Shown here: positions 21,664 to 31,982 of the stretch, in pieces | Numbering within the stretch: the stretch's first letter is position 1 | How the letters are laid out: each line of letters opens with the position of its first letter | DNA from: Fragum whitleyi | Lineage: Eukaryota; Mollusca; Bivalvia; Cardiida; Cardiidae | NCBI GenBank assembly: GCA_948146395.1 | Contig: OX411554.1 | Span: 42,359,869-42,423,868 of the forward strand | Direction of reading: 5' to 3' | Length of the DNA: 64,000 nucleotides | Translations under genes and position numbers: made by a program | Notes under the pieces: generated by a model | Seen by the model: the letters and a program-made list of their open reading frames with translations, nothing else | The model's database searches: none | Told to the model about the DNA's origin: nothing

Positions 21664-23811
21664 GGTTGTGCGTTCTAACCAGGGTCTACACAGTCTTCTA
21701 CTGACGAGGAGGTTCCAGGTCACAACTTTATCATTTGTACATTGAAGTTGGACTTTTCTCATCTACTGTTGATTTTGACAGTCATTATGCTCCGGAGCAA
21801 CGCAAAGCAATTTGCTTAGATCTACTGTCGACGATGTTTCAGCTTTCAACTGTTGTAAATGCAGCTGTTTTTCTACAAGATGTTGGTGTTTTCCTTTTCA
21901 TGTGCTAATCGCATCCGTTTGGAATTCTGAACTGTACCTTCCTTACAGAGGGTCTTCAATTCGTGTTTACACGAGCACAAACTGTGATAGATCATCCGAT
22001 CAACTGCAACCTACTACCTACGTTGGATCAACTCTTCAGGAAATGTTTTGTGTTTCTTGTGAAATTGTGTATTAGTGTATAGAGGATTTAGGATTCACGT
22101 ATGTATACCATTTACCTGTCATTTCACAGCTTTGATCTGCAATTTGCATCCGTAATTTTGCATTTTCTTATTCAGAAGCAATTTCACTTTCGGTTTGCCA
22201 GGCAACTGTAACGTATGAATAGTTTTCTAGCATTCTGATACACATTTTGACTGTGATTTTCTAACATTCATAAATGCGTGAGCAGCTTAATTTTGATCTG
22301 ACATGTTAATGGTAAATTGAAAATGAAAACCCTTATTATTCATATTTCCTTTTAAAACTTTCTTAGCCGACGGCAAGTTGTAGAAATTTTGTCCTGAGAA
22401 ATTCAAGGATACAATCCTCTACAATTTTCGTCAAAATGATTGAGTCAATTCTCGCCCGTAATGTGTAAAATTGATTGCTATTTATTTGAGCAACGATTTT
22501 GCGGTGCAGTCCGAGCAGCATCTACAGATAACTGTATTCGCTTTGTCTTGAATATAAGCGATTTTTGAACAGATCTACATTTGAATGTATGAATTTGATT
22601 TGCATTTGATGGTAATTGATTCACGAATCGTTATGAATATGAGCTATTCATGAATTTATTTCAAAAGGCAGTTGGATTCAATCAGTGATAATGAACAGTG
22701 TACATTTTCCGCAACGTTTCAACAGTCGGACATGTATATTTTTATCGTGCTAAAATTACCTGTGTAAATATTGTCTGGTTAGTGTTATAACTATTGAACT
22801 TGATCTTAGCAGACTATAATTTGCATCTGACCCTTGTCAATTTGATTGGTAAATCTGATTTTTCACTTATGAAATATTAAATATTTCAAAGGAAGTGAAT
22901 GTTTGAACCGCATGCAATATTTTGTCGAAGGATGAGATTTCTTTTATAAAACTGCGGTAGTTCATTTCATTCGCAAATTTTAAGATTTATTCTAGCGGGT
23001 CATATCGGATTTAACGATTTTTTGTAAATCAAATCAATGTTACATTAATTGAAAGTATGCTACTGGTTGCTTAATTTTCAGAACAGATTTGTATCTACAT
23101 GTCGCTTTGATTTATTTTTTTCAACCAGGATCAAGATTTCATTTTTTTTTCATTAACATCATCTCTGTTTCATTAGTTAGAAAGAAAAACTAATCTCTCT
23201 TTACTAACAATAGTTTTACTGCATATTTTGCACGTGCACAGCTTTGTATGTTAGTGAATGCTTGAGAGGTAAGCTGTATTACTCTGTTATATTGCTCCTA
23301 AAAACGGCAAATTGGTTTTGCACAAACGCATTTTAAAACCGTTTATCAGTGTTTATTATTCATAGATTAAGGCAGCGCGCAGCAGCAGCAATAGCGAGCA
23401 TAATTTAGAACTAACGCATTCTATAACGCTTTGTTTAGACTATGCATGTAGCACTGTTAGTTTTGTAGTGATATTGGTTTTTTCACACAATATAGATCCA
23501 GGCCAGAGTACACAAACAGCAGTACTGCTAATATTGGTTTTTTGTACAGGTATCGGCGACGTTCCGCTTGGGCGCATCTAGGCAGTTTAATAGTAAGTGT
23601 ATTTAATCCTTTACCCATTTACTGTGCTTGTTTGAGAAAAATGATTATTTATTTTTGTTTCTCTTAACCCTTAGCTAGACAAAGGATATTGGTGACAGCA
23701 TTTATTGCTATTAATGCTTATTGTTATATACTAACATAAATTGTCTATAGTCTTATAGTAACATTATTTGTACATTTTTTTCTATAATTGCATTAGTTTA
23801 GTAATTACCAG
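21664..23811 (+). other. long untranslated leader of the retrotransposon
   Basis: About 2.15 kb between primer-binding site and gag, much longer than the few hundred bases usual in this group. It has many stops in all frames. The longest frame (21812-22075, 87 codons, cysteine-rich at its start) has no recognised motif. Possible uses are packaging, translation control or a decayed extra frame. Confidence 0.7.
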
Positions 23812-24858
23812 GTGTTACAAAATATGGCTTCGCCTTATGTTGATGATAAGCAGCCATTGACTGAAGCCGAGATGATGACTTTTCTCCGAAGGCGTAGCTT
23901 GAAAAATGCATCTACACCTACGCGTAGTGGAGATGGTACCACTTCTGGACCTGATAATCCCGGACATAGTTTTCTTCATCATACGCCGGCGCCTACGCCG
24001 AAAATGCCTTTGTTCTCCGGTGATGAGCCACCTCAGAAAGGAGACGTTTCCTTTGAAGAGTGGAGATTCGAGGTTAACTGTTTGATAAATGACGATGAAG
24101 TCTCTCCCAGTCAACTTGTACAGGCTATGCGAGGGAGCTTGAGAGGTACTGCGAGGAAACTACTTGTTCCTTTGGGAGAGAAAGCCAGTGCTGAGGATAT
24201 TCTCAACAAGCTTGACGTTATGTTCGGCGATGTCTCGTCAAAGGGGATGATAATGCAAGAGTTTTTCAATGCCACACAGAGATCTTCGGAGAGCGTTACA
24301 TCCTATGGTTGTAGACTTGAAACCCTTTTACAGACAGCCGTAGACCATGACCATATACCTGTGTCATCGAAGAATGATCTTCTTCGGCATAAATTCTGGA
24401 CAGGACTCCATTCGGAAAAGCTGAAGAGTCAGACACGCCATAAATATGACACCGTCACCGACTTTAATCTTCTTCTTCGTCAAATCCGACAAGTGGAAAA
24501 GGAACTTTCCTTATCTTCCGGATCTAGTAAAGGTGCACACCACAACCCGGTAAATGCAACACCTCAAGACTTGGAAGAAAGGCTCCAGACTTTTGAGAAG
24601 AGGATTGATACAAAAGTGCAAAGCCAGTTGGATACTTTGGAGGCACGACTCAACAAGAAGCTGGATGACAAGTTTTCTACTATCATCAGCAAGCTCGACT
24701 CGATGTCTACAAACAACCAGGCTTCAGCATCTCAGAGCTCGAGTCAACAGAGACAGAACAATGGGAAGCCTAAGTGGAAACGTCGGTGGAGAAATAAGCC
24801 TACTCAAGGGACTGATTCTACCCCACACCAACCGCAACAACAACAAGCGTCAAACTAG
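23812..24858 (+). CDS. retrotransposon Gag (capsid)
   Basis: 348 codons, starting at MLQNMASPYVDD (or at the methionine five residues later, which sits in a better ATATGG context). Residues about 62-215 form a capsid region of the kind shared by Ty3/gypsy Gag and the domesticated PNMA proteins: MPLFSGDEPPQKGDVSFEEW, LRGTARKLLVPLG, LDVMFGDV, SVTSYGCRLETLL. A coiled-coil segment (about 250-300) and a basic Gln-rich tail (KPKWKRRWRNKP) follow. No CCHC zinc knuckle is present; the basic tail may take over RNA binding. It forms the virus-like particle in which reverse transcription occurs. The pol frame overlaps its end by 43 bases in the -1 frame. Confidence 0.9.
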   Translation: MLQNMASPYVDDKQPLTEAEMMTFLRRRSLKNASTPTRSGDGTTSGPDNPGHSFLHHTPAPTPKMPLFSGDEPPQKGDVSFEEWRFEVNCLINDDEVSPSQLVQAMRGSLRGTARKLLVPLGEKASAEDILNKLDVMFGDVSSKGMIMQEFFNATQRSSESVTSYGCRLETLLQTAVDHDHIPVSSKNDLLRHKFWTGLHSEKLKSQTRHKYDTVTDFNLLLRQIRQVEKELSLSSGSSKGAHHNPVNATPQDLEERLQTFEKRIDTKVQSQLDTLEARLNKKLDDKFSTIISKLDSMSTNNQASASQSSSQQRQNNGKPKWKRRWRNKPTQGTDSTPHQPQQQQASN

Positions 24859-26231
24859 AGACCACCTCTGATGTTGGCCTATCGGAGGTTGGTTATTCCA
24901 GTAACGGCCAAAGTTTGAAGCAACGATTAATTGGTCCTAGTAATACTAGTGATATTTGTTTCAGCGGTGTTCCTACTAGAGCCCTGATAGATAGTGGATC
25001 CATGGTGACAACTGTTTCTAATTCTTTCTATAATTCTATTGCAGGAAGACCACCTTTGCAGGATATTAGTAACCTAGGTATAGATGTTTCAATAGCCGAT
25101 GGTTCCCCTTTGCCTGTTGAAGGATACATTGAAACTAACATTACAGTCCCATCCCTATCTAAGTTAGTTATCCCAGTCCCTGTCCTTGTTGTCCCTGATA
25201 CTGACCTAAATTTGACATGTCCTGTCATGGTCGGCACCAATGTCATACGTCGTTGCCAAACCAATGTTAATGGCTCTGACCTTACAGATATTGACGAAGC
25301 ATGGAAGACCGCTTTTGCAGCTTTGTCGTGTAACCCGTCTGTCGTCCGAACAACGAATAAACGTTCGATTGCAATTGGTCCGTATGAGTCCAAGAATCTT
25401 AATGGTATATTCAGAGGTCATACCCATCACACTAATGCGTATGTCACAGAGAATATAACAGACACCAATGATTGTCTTATTGTTAAACCCCATGTTGTAA
25501 AGTTATCTGGTAACTGTGCAAAGGTGCCAGTGCACGTCTGCAATGTTACCGCCAAAACTATTTACGTTCGTCCCAAGTCATCCATTTGTCATATCAGTGA
25601 GGTTAAGGTTGTTGATAACCTTGTGACTTGTCTACAGTCAGAGTCTAAAGCTTTTCAAACCGAAGCTTGTGATGAAATCACCTCAAAGCTTGGTATTGAG
25701 ATTGATGATGGTAACCTTACTCCAGACCAGGTTAATGAGTTGAAAGCTGTTATTGGCAAATGGGAGTCGGTGTTTTCAAAAGGGCTTACCGACATTGGTT
25801 GTACTGACTTGGTGAAGCACCGTATTGTGCTTGCAGATGAAACCCCATTTAAAGAGCCCTTTCGCAAGATTCCCCCAGCTATGTATGAGGAGGTTAGGCA
25901 GCATTTGAAAGAAATGCTTGATTGTGGTGCAATTAGGGAATCAGATAGCCCCTTTTCCTCCAATATAGTTCTGGTTCGAAAGAAAGACAACTCTTTAAGG
26001 TTTTGTCTTGACCATAGGAAATTGAACAGTAGAACTAGGAAAGACGCTTATATGTTGCCCAGATTTGACGACACAGTTGATGTCTTGGCAGGATCTAAAT
26101 ATTTTTCTAAATTAGATCTTAGGTCATCGTACTGGCAGGTTGAAATCGAGGAACAAGACAAAGCTAAGACTGCTTTTTCTGTTGGAAATCTAGGATTTTT
26201 TGAGTGCAATCGCATGAGTTTCGGTCTTTGA
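24816..26231 (+). pseudogene. retrotransposon Pol, first part (protease and fingers/palm of RT), ends at nonsense codon
   Basis: The frame opens at 24816, inside the end of gag and in the -1 frame; the first methionine is at 24915. Expression therefore probably needs a -1 frameshift in the 43-base overlap or reinitiation; no canonical slippery heptamer is evident. The aspartic protease has ALIDSGSMVTTVS. Reverse transcriptase begins at HRIVLADETPFKEPFRKIPP, with VRKKDNSLRFCLDHRKLN, MLPRFDDTVDVL and YFSKLDLRSSYWQVEI. It stops at TGA (26229-26231), exactly between FGL and NAPATFQRL, where the family normally has Cys or Trp. The frame continues without shift after the stop, so a single base change explains the break. 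Whether other copies share it cannot be seen here. Confidence 0.9.
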
Positions 26232-29003
26232 AATGCTCCGGCGACTTTTCAAAGGCTTATGGAGAAATGCATGGGCGAATTGCTACTCAAAGAGTGTCTG
26301 ATCTTTATAGACGACATTCTGATATTTTCCTCAACTTTTGAAGAGCACCTACAGCGCCTAGAGGCTGTTTTTAGTCGTCTTGCTTCCCACAGCCTGAAAT
26401 TGAAACCGTCCAAGTGCGAGTTCTGCAAGTCATCTGTTGCATACTTGGGCCATATTATTTCTGCTGACGGTATTGAAGCCGACCCAGCTAAGACAGAAGC
26501 CATTAGAAATTGGCCAATCCTTTCCAATGTTAATGAGGTGCGCTCATTCCTTGGATTTGCAGGGTATTACCGTCGATTTGTGCAGAACTTCTCAAAAATT
26601 GCCCAGCCCCTAAATTACCTTTTGCAAGGCAAACATCTAAACAAGAGGGCAAAAAGAAGCAAGAAGAAAAGGCATAAGCCAGCTACTCAGTGGGTTTGGG
26701 GCGACGCGCAAAACTCCGCCTTTGAGCTTCTGAAAGATAAGCTTTCAAATCCCCCAGTTCTTGCTATAGCTGACTATAGTTTACCATTTATACTGCACAC
26801 AGATGCAAGTGGCCATGGTCTTGGTGCTGTTTTATATCAGCATCAGGATGGCAAAGACCGCGTAGTTGCTTACGCAAGTCGTGGGCTCAGACCCAGTGAG
26901 AAAAACTACCCGGCACATAAATTAGAGTTTTTAGCTCTAAAATGGGCTGTGACCGACAAGTTCCATGATTATTTGTACGGGACTAAATTCAATGTCGTCA
27001 CAGACAACAACCCACTATTATATGTCATGACAACTGCAAAATTAGATGCTACTGGTCATCGATGGGTTGCAGCTCTGTCAAATTACAATTTTAACATCAC
27101 ATATCGTCCAGGTTCTCAAAATGCTGATGCAGACGCTCTGTCAAGAATGCCAACCCTATTTGGCGATGTGATTAAGGCAGTTTGCCATGCTGCGTTGTCC
27201 AGTGTCAGTCTTGTGGGAGCGCTTGCTGTTGACATGGTATCGCATTCTGCAGGTGATGATGCTTTGCCCCCGGCTGGTTTCCCTTCGATTGACTGGTCTA
27301 GACAGCAGCGCAATGATCCTGGCATATCATATGTGTTTGACATCCTTTTGAACGGTTCTCGCCCCTCGGAGGAGGAATTAAAGGCTGCTCCAGTCTCTGC
27401 AAAGAGTTTACTGAGAGAGATTTCCCGCCTTTTTGTTGATAAAGGTATACTTTATCGAACCGTCAAAATTGATAATCAAAACATAAAACAGATTGTCATT
27501 CCTGAATCCCACAGAACCCTTGCGTTTAAAGGTGTACATGATGATGTAGGTCATCCCGGTAAGGATAAAACTGTCTGGCTTGCACGTCAGAGGTTTTTCT
27601 GGCCTTGTCTTGAGAAAGACATAGCAAATCGCATTGAGACATGTGGCCGATGCATTCGTAGAAAAACTCCGGCTAAAGTATGTGCTGAGCTTAAACCCAT
27701 TCACACGACTCGGCCAATGCAGCTAGTCTGCATGGATTTTCTTAGCCTCGAAAGGTCGAAAGGTGGCTATGAAAATATACTGGTCATAACAGATCATTTT
27801 ACCAGGTATGCCAAGGCTGTACCTACCCGCAATCAGACCGCTCAGACTACCGCTAAAGCCCTGTATGATAATTTTATCATTAACTTTTCCTTTCCAGAAC
27901 GCTTGCATAGTGATCAAGGTCGTAATTTCGAGAGTAGGATAATCAAAGAGTTATGTAGGCTGGCAGGTGTACAGAAAACCCGAACCACACCATATCACCC
28001 AATGGGTAATGGTAGTGCTGAAAGGTTTAATCGTACCCTACTCCGAATGCTCGGTACTCTCGAAGATGTCCAGAAGACAGACTGGAAGTCGCATGTTGGT
28101 CCGTTGGTACATGCATACAATAGTACCAAGAATGACGCCACAGGCTATTCCCCACACTATCTCCTATTTGGATGGCATCCTCGCTTGTCCGTGGACGCTT
28201 TCCTAGGAACATGTCCAGAGGACGATAGTGTAGGTAACCCAACGGACTACATAGCGAAGCTTAAGGACAGAATGAGTAAGGCTTACAGGGTGGCGTCTGA
28301 GACGGCTCAGAGAGTTTCTTCCCAGAATAAGAACAGATACGATAGTAAAGTTCGTGAAAACAAACTTGAAGTTGGTGACACCGTTCTTGTTCGTAAGGTG
28401 CACCATACTGGAAAGTCCAAACTCGCCGACATATGGGAAGCTGACCCTTACACTATTACGGATATTCCAAATCCAGATATACCCGTATATCGAGTCCGTA
28501 CAGTGCTCGGTAAAGGTCCAGTTAGAACCCTTCATCGCAATTTGTTATTGCCTTTCAACTCCGTTCCTCTCTTTGAAGAAGCTCATCCCCTGCCAAACAG
28601 ACCTAGACCGACTCGAAAGAGATCCGTCAAGGAATTAGCGTTTGCGGCAGAAGCTTCTGATAGCAGCCCGGAAACTGATTCAGATTCCAGTGAGAGGTAT
28701 GTGATTCCCCAGCGAAGAACAATGCCAAAACCCAAATCTCCACGACCAATAGACCAGAACTGGCGTGAAGGTCTTCCGACATCCGACCATAGTTTGCGCG
28801 AAAGTGTTTCGATTCCGTCCGACAGTCATTACACTCATTCAGAATCTTTTATTTCAGAACCCAATCAGTCGAGCGGACAAACTCAAACAGAACTTTCTTT
28901 AGGGCCAGTTGAGCAGTCTGATCCAGTGCGCCGTTCAACCAGAAGTCGGAAGCCGCCAGATAGATATGGAGACTGGGCATGTTCTCAAATAGTCTGGGTG
29001 TAA
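26232..29003 (+). CDS. retrotransposon Pol, second part (RT palm, RNase H, integrase)
   Basis: Same frame as the first part, resuming at NAPATFQRLMEKCM. Residues below are counted from the methionine at 26259. The catalytic RT motif FIDDILIF is at 16-23. RNase H follows (HTDASGHGLGAVLYQ near 178, KLEFLALKWAV, VTDNNPLLY). Integrase has the zinc motif with H, H, C, C (HDDVGHPGKDK ... ETCGRCIRRK, near 426-470) and the three catalytic acids in CMDFLSLERSKG (about 491), LHSDQGRNFES (about 551) and MGNGSAERFNR (about 587). A C-terminal domain reads WEADPYTITDI and RTLHRNLLLPF. The last about 130 residues are Ser/Pro-rich and low in complexity. No envelope gene follows. All catalytic residues of this part look intact. 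Confidence 0.93.
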   Translation, partial: NAPATFQRLMEKCMGELLLKECLIFIDDILIFSSTFEEHLQRLEAVFSRLASHSLKLKPSKCEFCKSSVAYLGHIISADGIEADPAKTEAIRNWPILSNVNEVRSFLGFAGYYRRFVQNFSKIAQPLNYLLQGKHLNKRAKRSKKKRHKPATQWVWGDAQNSAFELLKDKLSNPPVLAIADYSLPFILHTDASGHGLGAVLYQHQDGKDRVVAYASRGLRPSEKNYPAHKLEFLALKWAVTDKFHDYLYGTKFNVVTDNNPLLYVMTTAKLDATGHRWVAALSNYNFNITYRPGSQNADADALSRMPTLFGDVIKAVCHAALSSVSLVGALAVDMVSHSAGDDALPPAGFPSIDWSRQQRNDPGISYVFDILLNGSRPSEEELKAAPVSAKSLLREISRLFVDKGILYRTVKIDNQNIKQIVIPESHRTLAFKGVHDDVGHPGKDKTVWLARQRFFWPCLEKDIANRIETCGRCIRRKTPAKVCAELKPIHTTRPMQLVCMDFLSLERSKGGYENILVITDHFTRYAKAVPTRNQTAQTTAKALYDNFIINFSFPERLHSDQGRNFESRIIKELCRLAGVQKTRTTPYHPMGNGSAERFNRTLLRMLGTLEDVQKTDWKSHVGPLVHAYNSTKNDATGYSPHYLLFGWHPRLSVDAFLGTCPEDDSVGNPTDYIAKLKDRMSKAYRVASETAQRVSSQNKNRYDSKVRENKLEVGDTVLVRKVHHTGKSKLADIWEADPYTITDIPNPDIPVYRVRTVLGKGPVRTLHRNLLLPFNSVPLFEEAHPLPNRPRPTRKRSVKELAFAAEASDSSPETDSDSSERYVIPQRRTMPKPKSPRPIDQNWREGLPTSDHSLRESVSIPSDSHYTHSESFISEPNQSSGQTQTELSLGPVEQSDPVRRSTRSRKPPDRYGDWACSQIVWV

Positions 29004-29161
29004 TATTTTGTCTTCTGTGTTTAACATGTTTTAACCTTCATTTTCCCTTTCAGATTCATAAATACTTTTATCTTTCATAGACAGATTTTGAATCCTAAAC
29101 TTATTTATCCTTCTCAGGTTGATGTGATTTATTGGAAATGTCAGGAGACATTTATTTCAAA

Positions 29162-29172
29162 GCAGAGGAGAA
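29162..29172 (+). promoter_or_regulatory. polypurine tract
   Basis: GCAGAGGAGAA directly before the 3' LTR is the expected plus-strand primer site. Confidence 0.7.
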
Positions 29173-29593
29173 TGTAGCCAGGATGAAATGTTCACTGTTT
29201 CACACCAGTGTCTCTTTACAGAAGCTATAGTCATCCTTATATGCGTGGAAAGTGAGCGATTGTAGTGAGTTGTTTACACTAGTCACTTTTAACCACACCC
29301 ATGATAGCATGCTTTTCCCCTCACTTTAAGTCTAACCCTGGATAGGAAACATCTAACAATCTGCTGATCTTCATCGTATCTTGATCCTGGTAGGTAGAAC
29401 TTCGTTGCAGTCATTTTTAAATCATTTAGACTTCATAAACATATTTTAAGGAACAGTATCTTATGAGCCTTCAAATTTGTATATTTCAGGTTTTTTATCC
29501 TTAGAACTATTAAATTGTACTTTGTACAACGACCGTCGAGAACTCAATACAAGGGATACTACACAGTTGTTGTTAGTCTTCAATCTTGTTACA
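29173..29593 (+). repeat. 3' LTR
   Basis: 421 bases, matching the 5' LTR at all but two positions found by eye. Followed by TTTAGCAGG, whose first bases repeat the sequence in front of the 5' LTR. Confidence 0.95.
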
Positions 29594-31440
29594 TTTAGCA
29601 GGACCTATTTACTTAAAACCCTTTCCTAAAACTCTTCCACCAATTGCACCAAATTAAATATTAACCCCATGCTGGATTTTCCTATTTTCTTCATTAAAGA
29701 TCTTCTACTTCATAACCATTTAGCTTTAAACTATTGACACATAATTCTAAGACTATTCAGCCAAAAAATTATATATAATATTTGAACCAACTTGGAAAAA
29801 GAGCCCCTGAGTTGTAGGGTTCCGGATATAAAATGGAAATGGAAATGGAACAGCGGAAATTGTCTCTTTCTGAACAACAGTTATCTTGCAAATTTTGCTC
29901 AGAGAATTGTCACACGGCCACACACTTAACGCTGTAAATTGTTTTTAGATTCTGATTAATTCTGTTATATATATTTTTTTTTACTTAAGAAGGAAATCAT
30001 GATGCATAATTAGTTGATTTGCGTTTAAGAACTAAAAGTACTTGAGTGAATGAGTCCCTGCTTGGTTAAGCAGTTAGGGTGATGTTTGTAATTCACCGAC
30101 GAGGCTCTGCCAAGTCATGATAATTTTTCACAGCTCGGACCAAATAACATTGATATCTTAAAACACTAATATATGTTATGTAATCAGGCAGATACTATCA
30201 GACCAATTTAGGCTTAATTCCACGATCAATTCAAATGGCATATGAATAGAATAAGACAACTTAACACTCACATAATTGAAACAGTATAAAAAGCGGGCGA
30301 AAGATACTTTTTATATTATATCTTTATGTCAACAATGAAACGTATTTTTCATAATCGATTTTATGCACAGATTGGGAAAATTCGATTTTTTATGTAAAAT
30401 CAATCGGAAGTTATGACTTAGTCGTGAAGAAAACTCTATAATAATAAGATTGGATCTGGTAAGGCAAGGAAAAGAGATAGATATTCCTAAATTTAGCGAA
30501 ATTCCATTTTGAAAAACTAAAGCAACTACTAACGCCTAAAAGATTACTCTTAAAGTTTGAGCCATATATTTACGCATACAATTTTTGTTACACTTTATCA
30601 AAGGTATCAAAGTATTTGTCAATTTTGGAAACTTCATTTCGATACATACAAAAAATGAAACATTATATATTAAAAATAACAATTTCATAATTCATAGACT
30701 GGATATAAATAGGCTGGTTCCGTCACTGACATTGCCGCTGCGAACAATCAAGCTACATTTTTTTTTCTTAAACGAGTTGTTGTTAGTGTCATATCCATGT
30801 GCGATTCTTAACATTAAGGAAAAAGTAAATATTTCCAAAATCTAAGAACCAGTTTTGTATCTTTTCTATGAAGAACCATGAAAGAGTAGCTCTATTAGAT
30901 TATGAATTTTACCCCACAAAAAGGACCAAAACAATCTCAAAAATAAATCAAAAATGAATTCAAAACAGTAATTTGGTATCGGAAAACTATTATATGCATT
31001 TGCACAAACTATAAGTTCAATGCTACTCCATACCTCGTCAGATATTTTACTGATTTGCTTAAAAATGAATTAGGGGCACATGCCTTAGTGATCTTCACTT
31101 TTAAAATGAAATAAGGATATTTAGCTTTTCGTTGTCTACATATATAAAGGTAAATGTACTATGTATGTACTAATTTTGACACCGAAAATCTTATAACACG
31201 TATGAAGTATTCCTGAAGTCGTCACCTCGTGACAAAAATTCAATTTGTATTCATCTTTGCCGCGTATTGAAATTTTGTAATAAGGTAACGAAATAAACAG
31301 TTATTACACGGTGTGGTTAGCTTTTAAGTTTCTTAAAGAAATGGGTTCATTGAGTCATGTATGGCTTAAATCCGTAATATAAAAACAAATTGAAAACCCC
31401 TTTAATAAAAATATATTTTATTAACTCTAAAGTAAAGACA
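29594..31440. other. intron sequence of peptide gene 1, no exon found
   Basis: AT-rich. If peptide gene 1 has the same structure as gene 2, an exon of length 3n+2 bases beginning in phase 1 and ending in phase 0 should lie between 19.1 and 31.4 kb. I found no acidic minus-strand exon with suitable borders here. A fragment at 30095-30125 (GACGAGGCTCTGCCAAGTCATGATAATT) resembles the loop of the foldback at 47.9 kb. Confidence 0.4.
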
Positions 31441-31453
31441 AATCAGCACTTAC

Positions 31454-31517
31454 TTCTGGCCGAGACAAATACCGCACAAATCACAGCAAATATACCAAGC
31501 AAATAAAGTTTTGCCAT
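31454..31517 (-). CDS. cationic peptide precursor gene 1, signal-peptide exon
   Basis: ATG at 31517 in a good context (TTCACCATGGCA) opens 21 codons plus one base: the sequence starts MAKLYLLGIF, has a hydrophobic core with AVICAV and ends FVSAR, a clear secretory signal with Ala as likely cleavage site. The exon ends at a perfect donor, CCAGAA|GTAAGTGC, in phase 1. Exon 2 of gene 2 (59313-59503) begins in exactly that phase. Assignment to the same gene as 18917-19047 rests on strand, order, the secretory nature and phase logic; the connecting exon was not seen. The intron carries the 8.4 kb gypsy insertion. Confidence 0.68.
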
Positions 31518-31582
31518 GGTGAAGGTTGAAACTACTTGATAGAAAGTAAGTTGCAACTGAAATTTGTGCCGAAAATCAGAGC

Positions 31583-31589
31583 CTTTATA
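31583..31589 (-). promoter_or_regulatory. TATA box of peptide gene 1
   Basis: On the minus strand TTGTATAAAGGCTCTG lies about 66-72 bases before the ATG. Transcription would start about 30 bases downstream, leaving a leader of about 35-40 bases, which is typical of short secreted-peptide genes. Confidence 0.55.
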
Positions 31590-31764
31590 CAATTCAGTTT
31601 TGCAATTAAATTTTGCAACATCCGTGTTGAATGCTTAATTAATTAATTAATAATATTGTTAATTAACCGCCATCTCAAAGAAATCTTATTTGAAAACCAC
31701 GTAAATTAATAAAAATATAAAGTCAATAAACTTAATAGCTTTGCATAAAATTTCCAACAATTTT

Positions 31765-31926
31765 AAGGTAGTTGACCCGTAATAGTTCCGCAACATTTCG
31801 GACCACATATTTTTCGACAATATTAACCCAGGTTTCCTTATGAAAATCATTAGGAAACCTCGGTTAACACTGTTACAGTTCATTATTCTTAGATGTTGCA
31901 AAACTATTACGGGTCGACTACCTTAA
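31765..31926. repeat. foldback element (AAGGTAGT... ends)
   Basis: Arms AAGGTAGTTGACCCGTAATAG (31766-31785) and CTATTACGGGTCGACTACCTT (31905-31925) are inverted with one mismatch. Inside, AGGTTTCCT and AGGAAACCT form a second hairpin. Just upstream of the peptide gene 1 promoter. Confidence 0.85.
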
Positions 31927-31982
31927 AGTTGGGGCAAGCAAAGGTTGTTAGTCCTCACTTTGAGCTTGGCAGATACATGTAC

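Larger units (their letters stand above)
21224..29593 (+). mobile_element. Ty3/gypsy LTR retrotransposon, full length (8.37 kb)
   Basis: Two 421-base LTRs (21224-21644 and 29173-29593) differ at only two positions that I could find. They flank gag and pol with the order protease, reverse transcriptase, RNase H, integrase, which defines Ty3/gypsy. Target duplication is ATTTA (21219-21223) if the final A of the 3' LTR is counted as target, or TTTA with TG...CA ends. No envelope-like frame follows integrase. The element is inserted between the signal-peptide exon and the pro-region exon of peptide gene 1, in the opposite orientation. Near-identical LTRs indicate recent insertion, but pol carries an in-frame stop, so this copy needs readthrough or help from another copy to move. 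Confidence 0.95.

Noticed and set aside
25028..28535. Several 70-120-codon minus-strand frames
   Set aside because: Shadows of the retrotransposon pol frame.
29004..29172. Envelope gene after integrase
   Set aside because: Only about 170 bases separate pol from the 3' LTR, with no frame of use.
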